Part shown: piece after piece, positions 37,164-50,048 of the stretch
Numbering within the stretch: the first letter of the stretch is position 1
Layout of the letters: each line of letters opens with the position of its first letter
Assembly: GCA_029851415.1 (NCBI GenBank)
Contig: CM056741.1
Coordinates: 72,034,282 to 72,098,281 of the forward strand
DNA: 64,000 bases
Direction: 5' to 3'
Source of the DNA: Eretmocerus hayati
Lineage: Eukaryota; Arthropoda; Insecta; Hymenoptera; Aphelinidae
The notes under the pieces: generated by a model
What the model was told of the DNA's origin: nothing
Seen by the model: the letters and a program-made list of their open reading frames with translations, nothing else
Databases searched by the model: none
Position numbers and translations under genes: made by a program

Positions 37164-38225
37164 TGTAATTCTCGTCGACTCGATCAACCGCTCCTGTACT
37201 GCATGAGCAGGAGAGCTTAACCCAAGGTACCCCATCCTGTACAGAAACTCACCCTTTTACTGTTCCATCTTGCTCTCTGGGCCATGTTTGATTCCGCTGA
37301 ACTGTCCCGGGTTTTTCGGATAAGCAGATGCACATGTCCAATCGACCGATCCACCAGATGCGGGCCCGTACTCCAATTCGCTATTTTACTGTTCGATTCT
37401 GCTCTCTGAACGATCTTGACCAAGAGAATCATTCAAATCTCTTCGACCAAACCGATGCGGGACCCGAATTCCGAATAAATTGAAACGAATCAACAAATTC
37501 CAGTGATGCAAACAAACAGCTCAGGGTACTTCATCGAAAGTAAGCTCCAGTTCTCCACAGCCATGTCCCACGGCAATCCACCCTTTTACCATTCTATTGT
37601 GCTATTTCGACCATATTCGACTCTATTAATCGTTCCGGATCCGCCGAATGAGCCGATGCACATGTCCACCCCAGGATCGGTCGAGACTCCCCTGTGGTTT
37701 CCATCGACTCGACCAACCATTCCTGTAATACATGGGCCAGGGGAGGTTCATCCAGAGTGCCCCATACTGAGCAGTAAATCACCCTTCTACTGTTCCATCC
37801 TGCTCTCTGGGCCAAGTTCGATACAGTAAAACTATCCCGAGTCCTTCGTATGAGCCGAAGCACGTGGCCAATCGACCGATCCACCAGATGCAGCCCCTCA
37901 CTCCAACTCGCCCTCTTACTGTTCGATTCTGCTCTCTGAATGATCTTGACCCAGCGAATCATTCGAAATTCCCCGACCGAACCGATGCGTGACCCGAAAT
38001 CCGAATAAATCGGAACAAATCCACAAATCCCAGTGATGCAAACATACATCCCAGGGTACTCCATCGAAAGTGAGCTTGGGTTCTCCACAGCCATTTCCCA
38101 CGGCAATCCAACCTCTTACCATTCTTTCCTGCGGCATCGACCTTTTTCGAGTCTATGGATCAATCCGGATCCTTCAGAAGAGCCGATGCTCATTCCCTTC
38201 CCAGGATCGATCAGGACTCTCCTGT

Positions 38226-38973
38226 TGGGTAGTTAAATTACCCCCGAAAAAACACTCCCGGCGCGAGATAGTGGCTGAACTCATTACAACACGATGTTTG
38301 TGGGTTCAAACGGTAGACGATACCTTCAGTAATCGATACTAACATAATATAACAATTGAGATTTGGGGCGCGGTAGGGATAAGCTATGAAACATGCATTT
38401 TTCACCTTCCTCTCGCTTTTTCCACGATAACCCGGAAAATATCAATTTTTTGGAAAAATTTGTAGAATAACTTCTTGTAGATTCCTGGAAGATCCACAAA
38501 ATTGATCTAAACACTTTTCCCCGCGAACTGCAACTCTTCCGAGTAATTGCTCATCGAAGTCGGATTCGAATTTATTTGAACTAATTCGCTCAAATTTCTT
38601 ATAACGGGCTCAAACAATTTCTCTGATTAAACAAATTCGATCTTGACTTTGATGAGGAATAACTCGAAAGGGTTGCAGCTTGCAAGGGAAAATGTCTACA
38701 ACAACGTTGTAGATCTTTCAGAGATCTACAAAGAGTTATCCCACGAATTTTTTCAGAGAATTGATATTTTCCGACTTATTGTGGGAAAACCGAGATGAAG
38801 GTCAACACATGCATGTTTTCAAAGTTCATTCATACCGCGCTCTGATATTTAAACATCGATTATTGTTAATATCGATTATTGAAGGTATCACCTACCATTT
38901 AAGCTCACAAGCGTCGTGTTGTACTGAGTTTAGCGACTTAGTGATGGAATTTCGGGGGTAATTTAACTATCGA
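38226..38973. mobile_element. P element copy 10 (short form)
   Basis: Left end altered to TGGGTAGTTAAATTACCCCC; right end matches with a corresponding change (TTTAACTATCGA). Two B monomers (1,062 bp) separate it from copy 9. Confidence 0.8.
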
Positions 38974-40041
38974 TGTAGTTCTCGTCGACTCGATCAACCG
39001 CTCCTGTACTGCATGAGCAGGAGAGCTCAACCCAAGGTACCCCATCCTGTCCAGGAACTCACCCTTTTACTGTTCCATCTTGCTCTCTGGGCCATGTTTG
39101 ATTCCGCTCAACTGTCCCGGGTTTTTCGGATAAGCCGATGCACATGTCCAATCGACCGATCCACCAGATGCGGGCCCGTACTCCAATTCGCTCTTTTACT
39201 GTTCAATTCTGCTCTCTGAACGATCTTGACCAAGAGAATCATTCAAATCCCTTCGACCAAACCGATGCGGGACCCGAATTCCGAATAAATTGAAACGAAT
39301 CAACAAATCCCAGTGATGCAAACAAACAGCTCAGGGTACTTCATCGAAAGTAAGCTTGAGTTCTCCTCAGCCATGTCCCACGGCAATCCGCCCTTTTACC
39401 ATTCTATCCCTCAAGACCGACCATATTCGACTCTATTAATCGTTCCGGATCCGCCGAATGAGCCGATGCCCATGTCCACCCCAGGATCGATCGAGACTTC
39501 CCTGTGGTTTTCATCGACTCGATCAACCATTCCTGTAATACATGGGCCAGAGGAGGTTCACCCAGAGTGCCCCATACTGAGCAGTGAATCACCCTTTCAC
39601 TGTTCCATCCTGCTCTCTGGGCCAAGTTTGATCCAGTAAAACTATTCCGAGTCCTTCGTATGAGCCGAAGCACATGTCCAATCGATCGATCCACCAGATG
39701 CGGCCCCGTTCTCCAATTCGCTCTTTTACTGTTCAATTCTGCTCTCTGAACGGTTTTGACCAAGCGAATCATTCGAAATTCCACCGACCAAACCGATGCG
39801 GGACCCGAATTCCGGATAAATCGGAACAAATCCACGAATCCCAATGATGCAAACATACATCCCAGGGTATCCCATCGAGAGTGAGCGTAAGTTCTCCACA
39901 GCCATTTCCCACGGAAATCCGCCCTCTCACGATTCTTCCCTGCGGCATCGACCATTTTCGAGTCTATGGATCAATCTGGATCCTTCAGAAGAGCCGATGC
40001 ACATGTCTCCCCCAGGATCGATCAAGACTCTCCTGTTATGT

Positions 40042-40789
40042 TAGGTAGTTGAATTACCCCCGAAAGAACACTCCCGGCGCGAGAAAATGGCTAAACTCTG
40101 TACAACACGATGTTTGTGGGTTCAAACGGTAGACGATACCTTCAATAATCGATACTAACATAATATAACAATTGGGATGTGGGGCGCGGTGTGGATAAAC
40201 TATGAAACATGCATTTTTTTACTTTCCTCTCGCTTTTTCCACGATAACTCGGAAAATATCAATTTTTTGGAATACTTTGTAGAATAACTTCTTGTAGATT
40301 TCTGGAAGATTCACAGAATTGATCGGACCACCTCTCCTCGCAAACTGCAACTCTCCCGAGTAATTGTTCATCCAAGTCGGAATCGAATTTATTTGAACAA
40401 ATTCGCTCAAATTTTTCATAATGGGGTCAAACAATTTTCCTGATTAAACAAATTCGATCTTGACTTTGATGAGGGATAACTCGAAAGGGTTGCAGCTTGC
40501 GAGGGAAAATGTCTGCATTAACGTTGTAGATCTTTCAGAGATCTACAAGAAATATCCCACGAATTTTCTTAGAGAATTGATATTTTCCGAGTTATTGTTG
40601 AAAAACCGAGATGAAGGTTAACACATGCATGTTTCCATAGTTCATTCATACCGCGCTCTGATATTTAAACATCGATTCTTGTCAATATCGATTATTGGAG
40701 GTATCACCTACCATTTGAGCCCACAAGCGTCGTGTTGTACTGAGTTTAGCCACTTAGTGATGGAATTTCGGGGGTAATTCAACTATCTA
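40042..40789. mobile_element. P element copy 11 (short form)
   Basis: Duplicate of copy 8 (offset 5,711), including the extra TATGT outside the left end. Confidence 0.8.
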
Positions 40790-41841
40790 TGTAATTCTCG
40801 TCGACTCGATCAACCGCTCCTGTACTGCATGAGCAGGAGAGCTCAACCCAAGGTACCCCATCATGTAAACGAACTCACCCTTTTACTGTTCCATCTTGCT
40901 CTCTGGGCCATGTTTGATTCCGCTCAACTGTCCCGGGTTTTTCGGATAAGCCGATGCACATGTCCAATCGACCGATCCACCAGATGCGGCCCCGTACTCC
41001 AATTCGCTCTTTTACTGTTCGATTCTGCTCTCTGAACGATCTTGACCAAGAGAATCATCCAAATCCCTTCGACCAAACCGATGCGGGTCCCGAATTCCGA
41101 ATAAATTGAAACGAATCAACAAATCCAAGTGATGCAAACAAACAGCTCAGGGTACTTTATCGAAAGTAAGCTTGAGTTCTCCACAGCCATGTCCCACGGC
41201 AATCCGCCCTTTTACCATTCTATCCTGCTATATCGACCATATTCGACTCTATTAATCGTTCCGGATCCGCCGAATGAGCCGATGCACATGTCCACCCGAG
41301 GATCGATCGAGACTCCCCTGTGGTTTTCATCGACTCGATCAACCCTTCCTGTAATACATGGGCCAGAGGAGGTTCACCCAGAGTGCCCCATACTGAGCAG
41401 TGAATCACCCTTTTACTGTTCCATCCTGCTCTCTGGGCCAAGTTCGATACAGTAAAACTATCCCGAGTCCTTCGTATGAGCCGAAGCACATGTCCAATCG
41501 ACCGATCCTCCAAATGTGGCCCCTCACTCCATCTCGCCCTCTTACTGTTCGATTCTGCTCTCTGAACGATCTTGACCGAGAGAATCATCCAAATTCCTCC
41601 GACCAAGCCGATGCGGCACCCGAATTCCCAACAAATCAACAAATCCCAGTGATGCAAATATACATCTCAGGGTACTCCATCGAAAGTGAGCGTGAGATCT
41701 CCACAGCCATTTCCCACGGCAATCCGCCCTCTCACCATCCTTTCCTGCGGCTTCGACCATTTTTGAGTCCATGGATCATCCTGTTCCCTTCAGAAGATCC
41801 GATGCACTTGTCCTTCCCAGGATCGATCGAGACTCTCCTGT

Positions 41842-42874
41842 TAGGTAGTTGAATTACCCCCGAAAAGACACTCCTGGCGCGAGAAAGTGGCTAAACTCTG
41901 TACAACACGATGTTTGTGGGTTCAAACGGTAGACGATACCTTCAATAATCGATACTAACATAATATAATGTTTAAAAATTTGGGCGCGGTATTAAGAAAC
42001 TATGAAACATGCAATTTTTTGACCTTTCTCTCGGTTTCGCCATGATTAGTCGGAGAATATCAATTTTCGGAAAAATTCGTAGAATAACTTTTTGTCGATC
42101 TCTGAAAGATCTACAAAATTGATCTGAACACTTTTCCTCGCAAACTGCAAACCTTCCGAATTCTTCCTCATCAAAGTCTGGATCGAATTTGTTTATTTGT
42201 TTGAACAAATTTGCTGAAATTGTTCATAACGGGCTCAAATTATTCAACTGAGATAATTTTGTGTAATCGGAGCCAAAAAAATCCCCAGAAATTTTTTCCT
42301 AACCTGATCGTTTTCGAGTGATGGGAATGGCCAATTCCGCATCTCATCCTCAATGCGGTGCTCTCATAAATGTTCCTAGGGCTGCAAGTCAAGGAATTGG
42401 CCATTCCCATTACTCGAAAACGATCAAGTTTGGGGAAAAAGTACCTAGAGATTTTCTTTTCACCCAATTCACTGAATTATCTTATATGAATAGTTTAAGC
42501 CCGTTATGAACCATTCCAGCCACTTTGATTGAACAAATTCGATCTTGACTTTGATGATGAACAACTCGGAAGGGTTGCAGTTTGTGAGGAGAAGTGTTTC
42601 TAGGAATTTTGTAGATCTTCAGAGATCTACAAAAAACTATTCTACGAATTTTTCCAGAGAATTGATATTTCCCAACTCATATTGGAAAAAGCGAGAAAAA
42701 GGTCAACACATGCATGTTTTCATAGTTCATTCATACCGCGCTCTGAGATTTGAACATCGATTCTTGTTAATATCGATTATTGAAGGTATCACCTACCATT
42801 TGAGCCCACAAGCGTCGTGTTGTACTGAGTTTAGCCACTTAGTGATGGAATTTCGGGGGTAATTCAACTATCTA
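41842..42874. mobile_element. P element copy 12 (long form)
   Basis: Duplicate of copy 9 (offset 5,711), with the same 285-bp central inverted repeat. Confidence 0.85.
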
Positions 42875-43936
42875 TGTAATTCTCGTCGACTCGATCAACC
42901 GCTCCTGTACTGCATGAGCAGGAGAGCTTAACCCAAGGTACCCCATCCTGTACAGAAACTCACCCTTTTACTGTTCCATCTTGCTCTCTGGGCCATGTTT
43001 GATTCCGCTGAACTGTCCCGGGTTTTTCGGATAAGCAGATGCACATGTCCAATCGACCGATCCACCAGATGCGGGCCCGTACTCCAATTCGCTATTTTAC
43101 TGTTCGATTCTGCTCTCTGAACGATCTTGACCAAGAGAATCATTCAAATCTCTTCGACCAAACCGATGCGGGACCCGAATTCCGAATAAATTGAAACGAA
43201 TCAACAAATTCCAGTGATGCAAACAAACAGCTCAGGGTACTTCATCGAAAGTAAGCTCCAGTTCTCCACAGCCATGTCCCACGGCAATCCACCCTTTTAC
43301 CATTCTATTGTGCTATTTCGACCATATTCGACTCTATTAATCGTTCCGGATCCGCCGAATGAGCCGATGCACATGTCCACCCCAGGATCGGTCGAGACTC
43401 CCCTGTGGTTTCCATCGACTCGACCAACCATTCCTGTAATACATGGGCCAGGGGAGGTTCATCCAGAGTGCCCCATACTGAGCAGTAAATCACCCTTCTA
43501 CTGTTCCATCCTGCTCTCTGGGCCAAGTTCGATACAGTAAAACTATCCCGAGTCCTTCGTATGAGCCGAAGCACGTGGCCAATCGACCGATCCACCAGAT
43601 GCAGCCCCTCACTCCAACTCGCCCTCTTACTGTTCGATTCTGCTCTCTGAATGATCTTGACCCAGCGAATCATTCGAAATTCCCCGACCGAACCGATGCG
43701 TGACCCGAAATCCGAATAAATCGGAACAAATCCACAAATCCCAGTGATGCAAACATACATCCCAGGGTACTCCATCGAAAGTGAGCTTGGGTTCTCCACA
43801 GCCATTTCCCACGGCAATCCAACCTCTTACCATTCTTTCCTGCGGCATCGACCTTTTTCGAGTCTATGGATCAATCCGGATCCTTCAGAAGAGCCGATGC
43901 TCATTCCCTTCCCAGGATCGATCAGGACTCTCCTGT

Positions 43937-44684
43937 TGGGTAGTTAAATTACCCCCGAAAAAACACTCCCGGCGCGAGATAGTGGCTGAACTCATTACAA
44001 CACGATGTTTGTGGGTTCAAACGGTAGACGATACCTTCAGTAATCGATACTAACATAATATAACAATTGAGATTTGGGGCGCGGTAGGGATAAGCTATGA
44101 AACATGCATTTTTCACCTTCCTCTCGCTTTTTCCACGATAACCCGGAAAATATCAATTTTTTGGAAAAATTTGTAGAATAACTTCTTGTAGATTCCTGGA
44201 AGATCCACAAAATTGATCTAAACACTTTTCCCCGCGAACTGCAACTCTTCCGAGTAATTGCTCATCGAAGTCGGATTCGAATTTATTTGAACTAATTCGC
44301 TCAAATTTCTTATAACGGGCTCAAACAATTTCTCTGATTAAACAAATTCGATCTTGACTTTGATGAGGAATAACTCGAAAGGGTTGCAGCTTGCAAGGGA
44401 AAATGTCTACAACAACGTTGTAGATCTTTCAGAGATCTACAAAGAGTTATCCCACGAATTTTTTCAGAGAATTGATATTTTCCGACTTATTGTGGGAAAA
44501 CCGAGATGAAGGTCAACACATGCATGTTTTCAAAGTTCATTCATACCGCGCTCTGATATTTAAACATCGATTATTGTTAATATCGATTATTGAAGGTATC
44601 ACCTACCATTTAAGCTCACAAGCGTCGTGTTGTACTGAGTTTAGCGACTTAGTGATGGAATTTCGGGGGTAATTTAACTATCGA
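43937..44684. mobile_element. P element copy 13 (short form)
   Basis: Duplicate of copy 10 (offset 5,711), including its altered left end. Confidence 0.8.
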
Positions 44685-45736
44685 TGTAGTTCTCGTCGAC
44701 TCGATCAACCGCTCCTGTACTGCATGAGCAGGAGAGCTCAACCCAAGGTACCCCATCCTGTCCAGGAACTCACCCTTTTACTGTTCCATCTTGCTCTCTG
44801 GGCCATGTTTGATTCCGCTCAACTGTCCCGGGTTTTTCGGATAAGCCGATGCACATGTCCAATCGACCGATCCACCAGATGCGGGCCCGTACTCCAATTC
44901 GCTCTTTTACTGTTCAATTCTGCTCTCTGAACGATCTTGACCAAGAGAATCATTCAAATCCCTTCGACCAAACCGATGCGGGACCCGAATTCCGAATAAA
45001 TTGAAACGAATCAACAAATCCAAGTGATGCAAACAAACAGCTCAGGGTACTTTATCGAAAGTAAGCTTGAGGTCTCCACAGCCATGTCCCACGGCGATCC
45101 GCACTCTCACCATTCTATCCTGCTATATCGACCATATTCGACTCTATTAATCGTTCCGGATCCGCCGAATGAACCGATGCACATGTCCACCCGAGGATCG
45201 ATCGAGACTCCCCTGTGGTTTTCATCGACTCGATCAACCATTCCTGTAATACATGGGCCAGAGGAGGTTCACCCAAAGTGCCCCATACTGAGCAGTGAAT
45301 CACCCTTTCACTGTTCCATCCTGCTCTCTGGGCCAAGTTTGATTCAGTAAGACTATCCCGAGTCCTTCGTATGAGCCGAAGCACATGTCCAATCGACCGA
45401 TCCTCCAAATGTGGCCCCTCACTCCATCTCGCCCTCTTACTGTTCGATTCTGCTCTCTGAACGATCTTGACCGAGAGAATCATCCAAATTCCTCCGACCA
45501 AGCCGATGCGGCACCCCAATTCCCAACAAATCAATAAATCCCAGTGATGCAAATATACATCTCAGGGTACTCCATCGAAAGTGAGCGTGAGTTCTCCACA
45601 GCCATTTCTCACGGCAATCCGCCCTCTCACCATCCTTTCCTGCGGCATCGACCATTTTTGAGTCTATGGATCATCCTGTTTCCTTCAGAAGAGCCGATGC
45701 ACTTGTCCTTCCCAGGATCGATCGAGACTCTCCTGT

Positions 45737-46483
45737 TAGGTAGTTGAATTACCCCCGAAAAGACACTCCTGGCGCGAGATAGTGGCAGAACTCATTACAA
45801 CACGATGTTTGTGGGTTCAAACGGTAGACGATACCTTCAGTAATCGATACTAACATAATATAACAATTGAGATTTGGGGCGCGGTATGGATAAACTATGA
45901 AACATGCATTTTTTTACCTTTCTCTCGCTTTTTCCACGATAACGCGGAAAATATCAATTTTTTGGAAAAATTTGTAGTATAACTTCTTGTAGATTTCTGG
46001 AAGATCCACAAAATTGATCTGAACACTTTTCCCCGCAAACTGCAACTCTTCCGAGTAATTGCTCATCGAAGTCGGATTCGAATTTATTTGAACTAATTGG
46101 CTCAAATTTCTTATAACGGGCTCAAACAATTTCTCTGATTAAACAAATTCGATCTTGACTTTGATGGGGAATAACTCGAAAGGGTTGCAGCTTGCAAGGG
46201 AAAATGTCTACAACAACGTTGTAAATCTTTCAGAGATCTACAAAAAGTTATCCCACGAATTTTTTCAGAGAATTGATATTTCGACTTCTTGTGGGAAAAC
46301 CGAGATGAAGGTCAACATATGCATGTTTTCATAGTTCATTCATACCGCGCTCTGATATTTAAACATCGATTCTTGTTAATACCGATTATTGAAGGTATCA
46401 CCTACCATTTGAGCCCACAAGCGTCGTGTTGTACTGAGTCTAGCCATTTAGTGATGGAATTTCGGGGGTAATTAAACTATCGA
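45737..46483. mobile_element. P element copy 14 (short form)
   Basis: Two B monomers (1,052 bp) after copy 13. The B unit on its right has lost about 56 bp (CGTCGACTCGACAGAAACTC joins sequence normally far apart), so the gap to copy 15 is 1,004 bp. Confidence 0.8.
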
Positions 46484-47487
46484 TGTAATTCTCGTCGACT
46501 CGACAGAAACTCACCCTTTTACTGTTCCATCTTGCTCTCTGGGCCATGTTTGATTCCGCTGAACTGTCCCGGGTTCTTCGGATAAGCCGATGCACATGTC
46601 CAATCGACCGATCCACCAGATGCGGGCCCGTTCTCCAATTCGCTCTTTTACTGTTCGATTCTGCTCTCTGAACGATCTTGACCAAGAGAATCATTCAAAT
46701 CCCTTCGACCAAACCGATGCGGGACCCGAATTCCGAATAAATTGAAACGAATCAACAAATCCCAGTGATGCAAACAAACAGCTCAGGGTACTTCTTCGAA
46801 AGTAAGCTTGAGTTCTCCGCAGCCATGTCCCACGGCAATCCACCCTTTTACCATTCTATCGTGCTATTTCGACCATATTCGACTCTCTTAATCGTTCCGG
46901 ATCCGCCGAATGAGCCGATGCACATGTCCACCCCAGGATCGGTCGAGACTCCCCTGTGGTTTTCATCGACTCGACCAACCATTCCTGTAATACATGGGCC
47001 AGGGGAGGTTCATCCAGAGTGCCCCATACTGCGCAGTAAATCACCCTTTCACTGTTCCATCCTGCTCTCTGGGCCAAGTTCAATTCAGTAAAACTATCCC
47101 GAGTCCTTCGTATGAGCCGAAGCACGTGGTCAATCGACCGATCCACCAGATGCGGCCCCTCACTCCAACTCGCCCTCTTACTGTTCGATTCTGCTCTCTG
47201 AATGATCTTGACCCAGCGAATCATTCGAAATTCCCCGACCGAACCGATGCGTGACCCGAAATCCGAATAAATCGGAACAAATCTACAAATCCCAGTGATG
47301 CAAACATACATCCCAGGGAACTCCATCGAAAGTGAGCTTCGGTTCTCCACAGCCATTTCCCACGGCAATCCAACCTCTCACCATTCTTTCCTGCGGCATC
47401 GACCTTTTTCGAGTCTATGGATCAATCCGGATCCTTCAGAAGAGCCGATGCTCATTCCCTTCCCAGGATCGATCAGGACTCTCCTGT

Positions 47488-48234
47488 TAGGTAGTTGAAT
47501 TACCCCCGAAAAAACACTCCCGGCGCGAGATAGTGGTTGAACTCATTACAACACGATGTTTGTGGGTTCAAACGGTAGACGATACCTTCAGTAATCGATA
47601 CTAATATAATATAACAATTGAGATTTGGGGCGCGGTATGGATAAACTATGAAACATGCATTTTTTTACCTTCCTCTCGCTTTTTCCACGATGACCCGGAA
47701 AATATCAATTTTTTGGAAAAATTTGTAGAATAACTTCTTGTAGATTTCCGGAAGATCCACAAAATTGATCTGAACATTTTTCCCCGCAAACTGCAACTCT
47801 TCCGAGTAATTGCTCATCGAAGTCGGATTCGAATTTATTTGAACTAATTCGCTCAAATTTCTTATAACGGGCTCAAACAATTTCTCTGATTAAACAAATT
47901 CGATCTTGACTTTGATGAGGAATAACTCGAAAGGGTTGCAGCTTGCAAGGGAAAATGTCTACAACAACGTTGTAGATCTTTCAGAGATCTACAAAAAGTT
48001 ATCCCTTGAATTTTTTCAGAGAATTGATATTTCGACTTATTGTGGGAAAACCGAGATGAAGGTCAACACATGCATGTTTTCATAGTTCATTCATACCGCG
48101 CTCTGATATTTAAACATCGATTCTTGTTAATACCGATTAATGAAGGTATCACCTACCATTTGAGCCCACAAGCGTCGTGTTGTACTGAGTCTAGCCATTT
48201 AGTGATGGAATTTCGGGGATAATTCAACTATCGA
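47488..48234. mobile_element. P element copy 15 (short form)
   Basis: Standard left end; right end has one change in the G run (CGGGGATAATTC). Only a partial B (about 338 bp) follows before copy 16. Confidence 0.8.
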
Positions 48235-48572
48235 TGTAATTCTCGCCGACTCGATCAACCGCTCCTGTACTGCATGAGCAGGAGAGCTCAACCCAAGGTA
48301 CCCCATCCTGTACAGAAACTCACCCTTTTACTGTTCTATCTTGCTCTCTGGGCCATGTTTGATTCCGCTGAACTGTCCCGGGTTCTTCGCATAAGCCGAT
48401 GCACATGTCCAATCGACCGATCCACCAGATGCGGGCCCGTACTCTAATTCGCTCTTTTACTGTTCGATTCTGCTCTCTGAACGATCTTGACCGAGAGAAT
48501 CATCCAAATTCCTCCGATCAAGCCGATGCGGCACCCCAATTCCCAACAAATCAACAAATCCCAGTGATGCAA

Positions 48573-49532
48573 GACGACGTTTGTGGGTTCAAACGGTAGA
48601 CGATACCTTCAATGATCGATATTAACATGATATAATAATTGAGATTTGGGGCGTGGTATGGATAAACTATGAAACATGCATTTCTTTACCTTTCTCTCGG
48701 TTTTTCCACGATAACTCGGAAAATATCAATTTTTTGGAAAAATTTGTAGAATAACTTCCTGTAGACTTCTGGATGATCCACGAAATTGATGTGAACACTT
48801 TTCCTCGCAAACTGCAACCCTTCCGATAAATTGCTCATCGAAGCCGAAATCGAATTTGTTCAAACGATTTCGCTGGAATGATTTATAACGGGCTCAAACT
48901 ATTTTTCTGAGATAATTCAGGGAATTTGGAGCAAAAAAGACCCCTAGAAATTTTTTTTAACCTGATCGTTTTTCAGTTATGGGAACGGCCCATTCCGCGA
49001 CTCACCCTCAATGTGGCGCTTTCAATAATGCACCTAGGGCTGCAAGTCGCGGAATTGGCCATCCCCATTACTCGAAAACGATCAAGTTTAGGAAGGAATA
49101 CCTAGAGATTTTTCTTGCTCCCAATCCACTGAATTATCTTAGATAAATAGTTTGACCCCGTTATGAACAATCTCAGCAAATTTGGTTAAACAAATTCGAT
49201 CTTGACTTTGATGATGAATAACTCGAGAGGGTTGCAGCTTGCGAGGAACAATGTCTGCAACAATTTTGTAGATCTTTCAGAGATCTACAAAAAGTTATCC
49301 CACGAATTTTTTCAGAGAATTGATACTTTCCGACTTATTGTGGAAAAACCGAGAAGAAGGTCAACAAATGCATGTTTTTATAGTTTATTCATACCGCGCT
49401 CTAATATTTAAACATTAATTCTCGTTAATATGGATCATCGAAGGTATCACCTACCGTTTGAACCCACAAACGTCGTGTTGTACTGAGTTCAGCCACTTAG
49501 TGATGGATTTTCGGGGGTATTTCCACTATCTA
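48573..49532. mobile_element. P element copy 16 (long form, left end missing)
   Basis: B sequence stops at CCCAGTGATGCA and jumps straight to ACGTTTGTGGGTTCAAACGG inside the P left arm, so the left end and the rest of that B are deleted. The long central inverted repeat is present (about 48870-49190) but more diverged than in copies 9 and 12. The right end is recognisable (CCACTATCTATG). Confidence 0.75.
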
Positions 49533-50048
49533 TGCAGTTCTCGTCGACTCGATCAACCGTTCATGTACTGCATGGGCAGAGGAGCTCAACCCCAGGTACC
49601 CGATCCTGTACAGAAATTCACCCTTTTACTGTTCCATCTTGCTCTCTGGGCCATGTATCCCGAATTTCCCTGATAAGCCGATGCACATGTCTAATCGACT
49701 GATCCACCAGATGCGGTCCCGTACTCCAATTCGCTCTTTTACTGTTCGATTCTGCTCTCTGAACGATCTTGATCAAGAAAATCGTTCGAATTTCTCCGAC
49801 CAAACCGATACGGGACCCGAATTCCGAATAAATCGTACCAAATCAACAAATCCCAGTGATGCAAACATACTTCTCAGGGTACTCCATCGAAAGTAAGCGT
49901 GCAATCTTCACAGCCATTTCCCACGGGAATCCGCCCTCTCACCATTCTATCCTGCGATGTTGACCATTTTCGAGTCTATGGATCATTCCGGATCCTTCAG
50001 AAGAGCCGATGCACATGTCCTTCCCAGGATCGATCGAGACTCTCCTGT

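Larger units (their letters stand above)
34230..39310. repeat. Higher-order repeat, 5,711-bp period, copy 1
   Basis: About 5.08 kb almost identical to 39941-45021. It contains P copies 8, 9 and 10 and the B dimers between them. Only scattered single-base differences are seen (for example CATGTTAACG against CATGTAAACG near 35150 and 40861). Confidence 0.9.
39941..45021. repeat. Higher-order repeat, 5,711-bp period, copy 2
   Basis: Second copy of the 34230-39310 block, with P copies 11-13. The near-identity indicates recent unequal exchange or an assembly-level duplication; read depth would decide. Confidence 0.9.
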
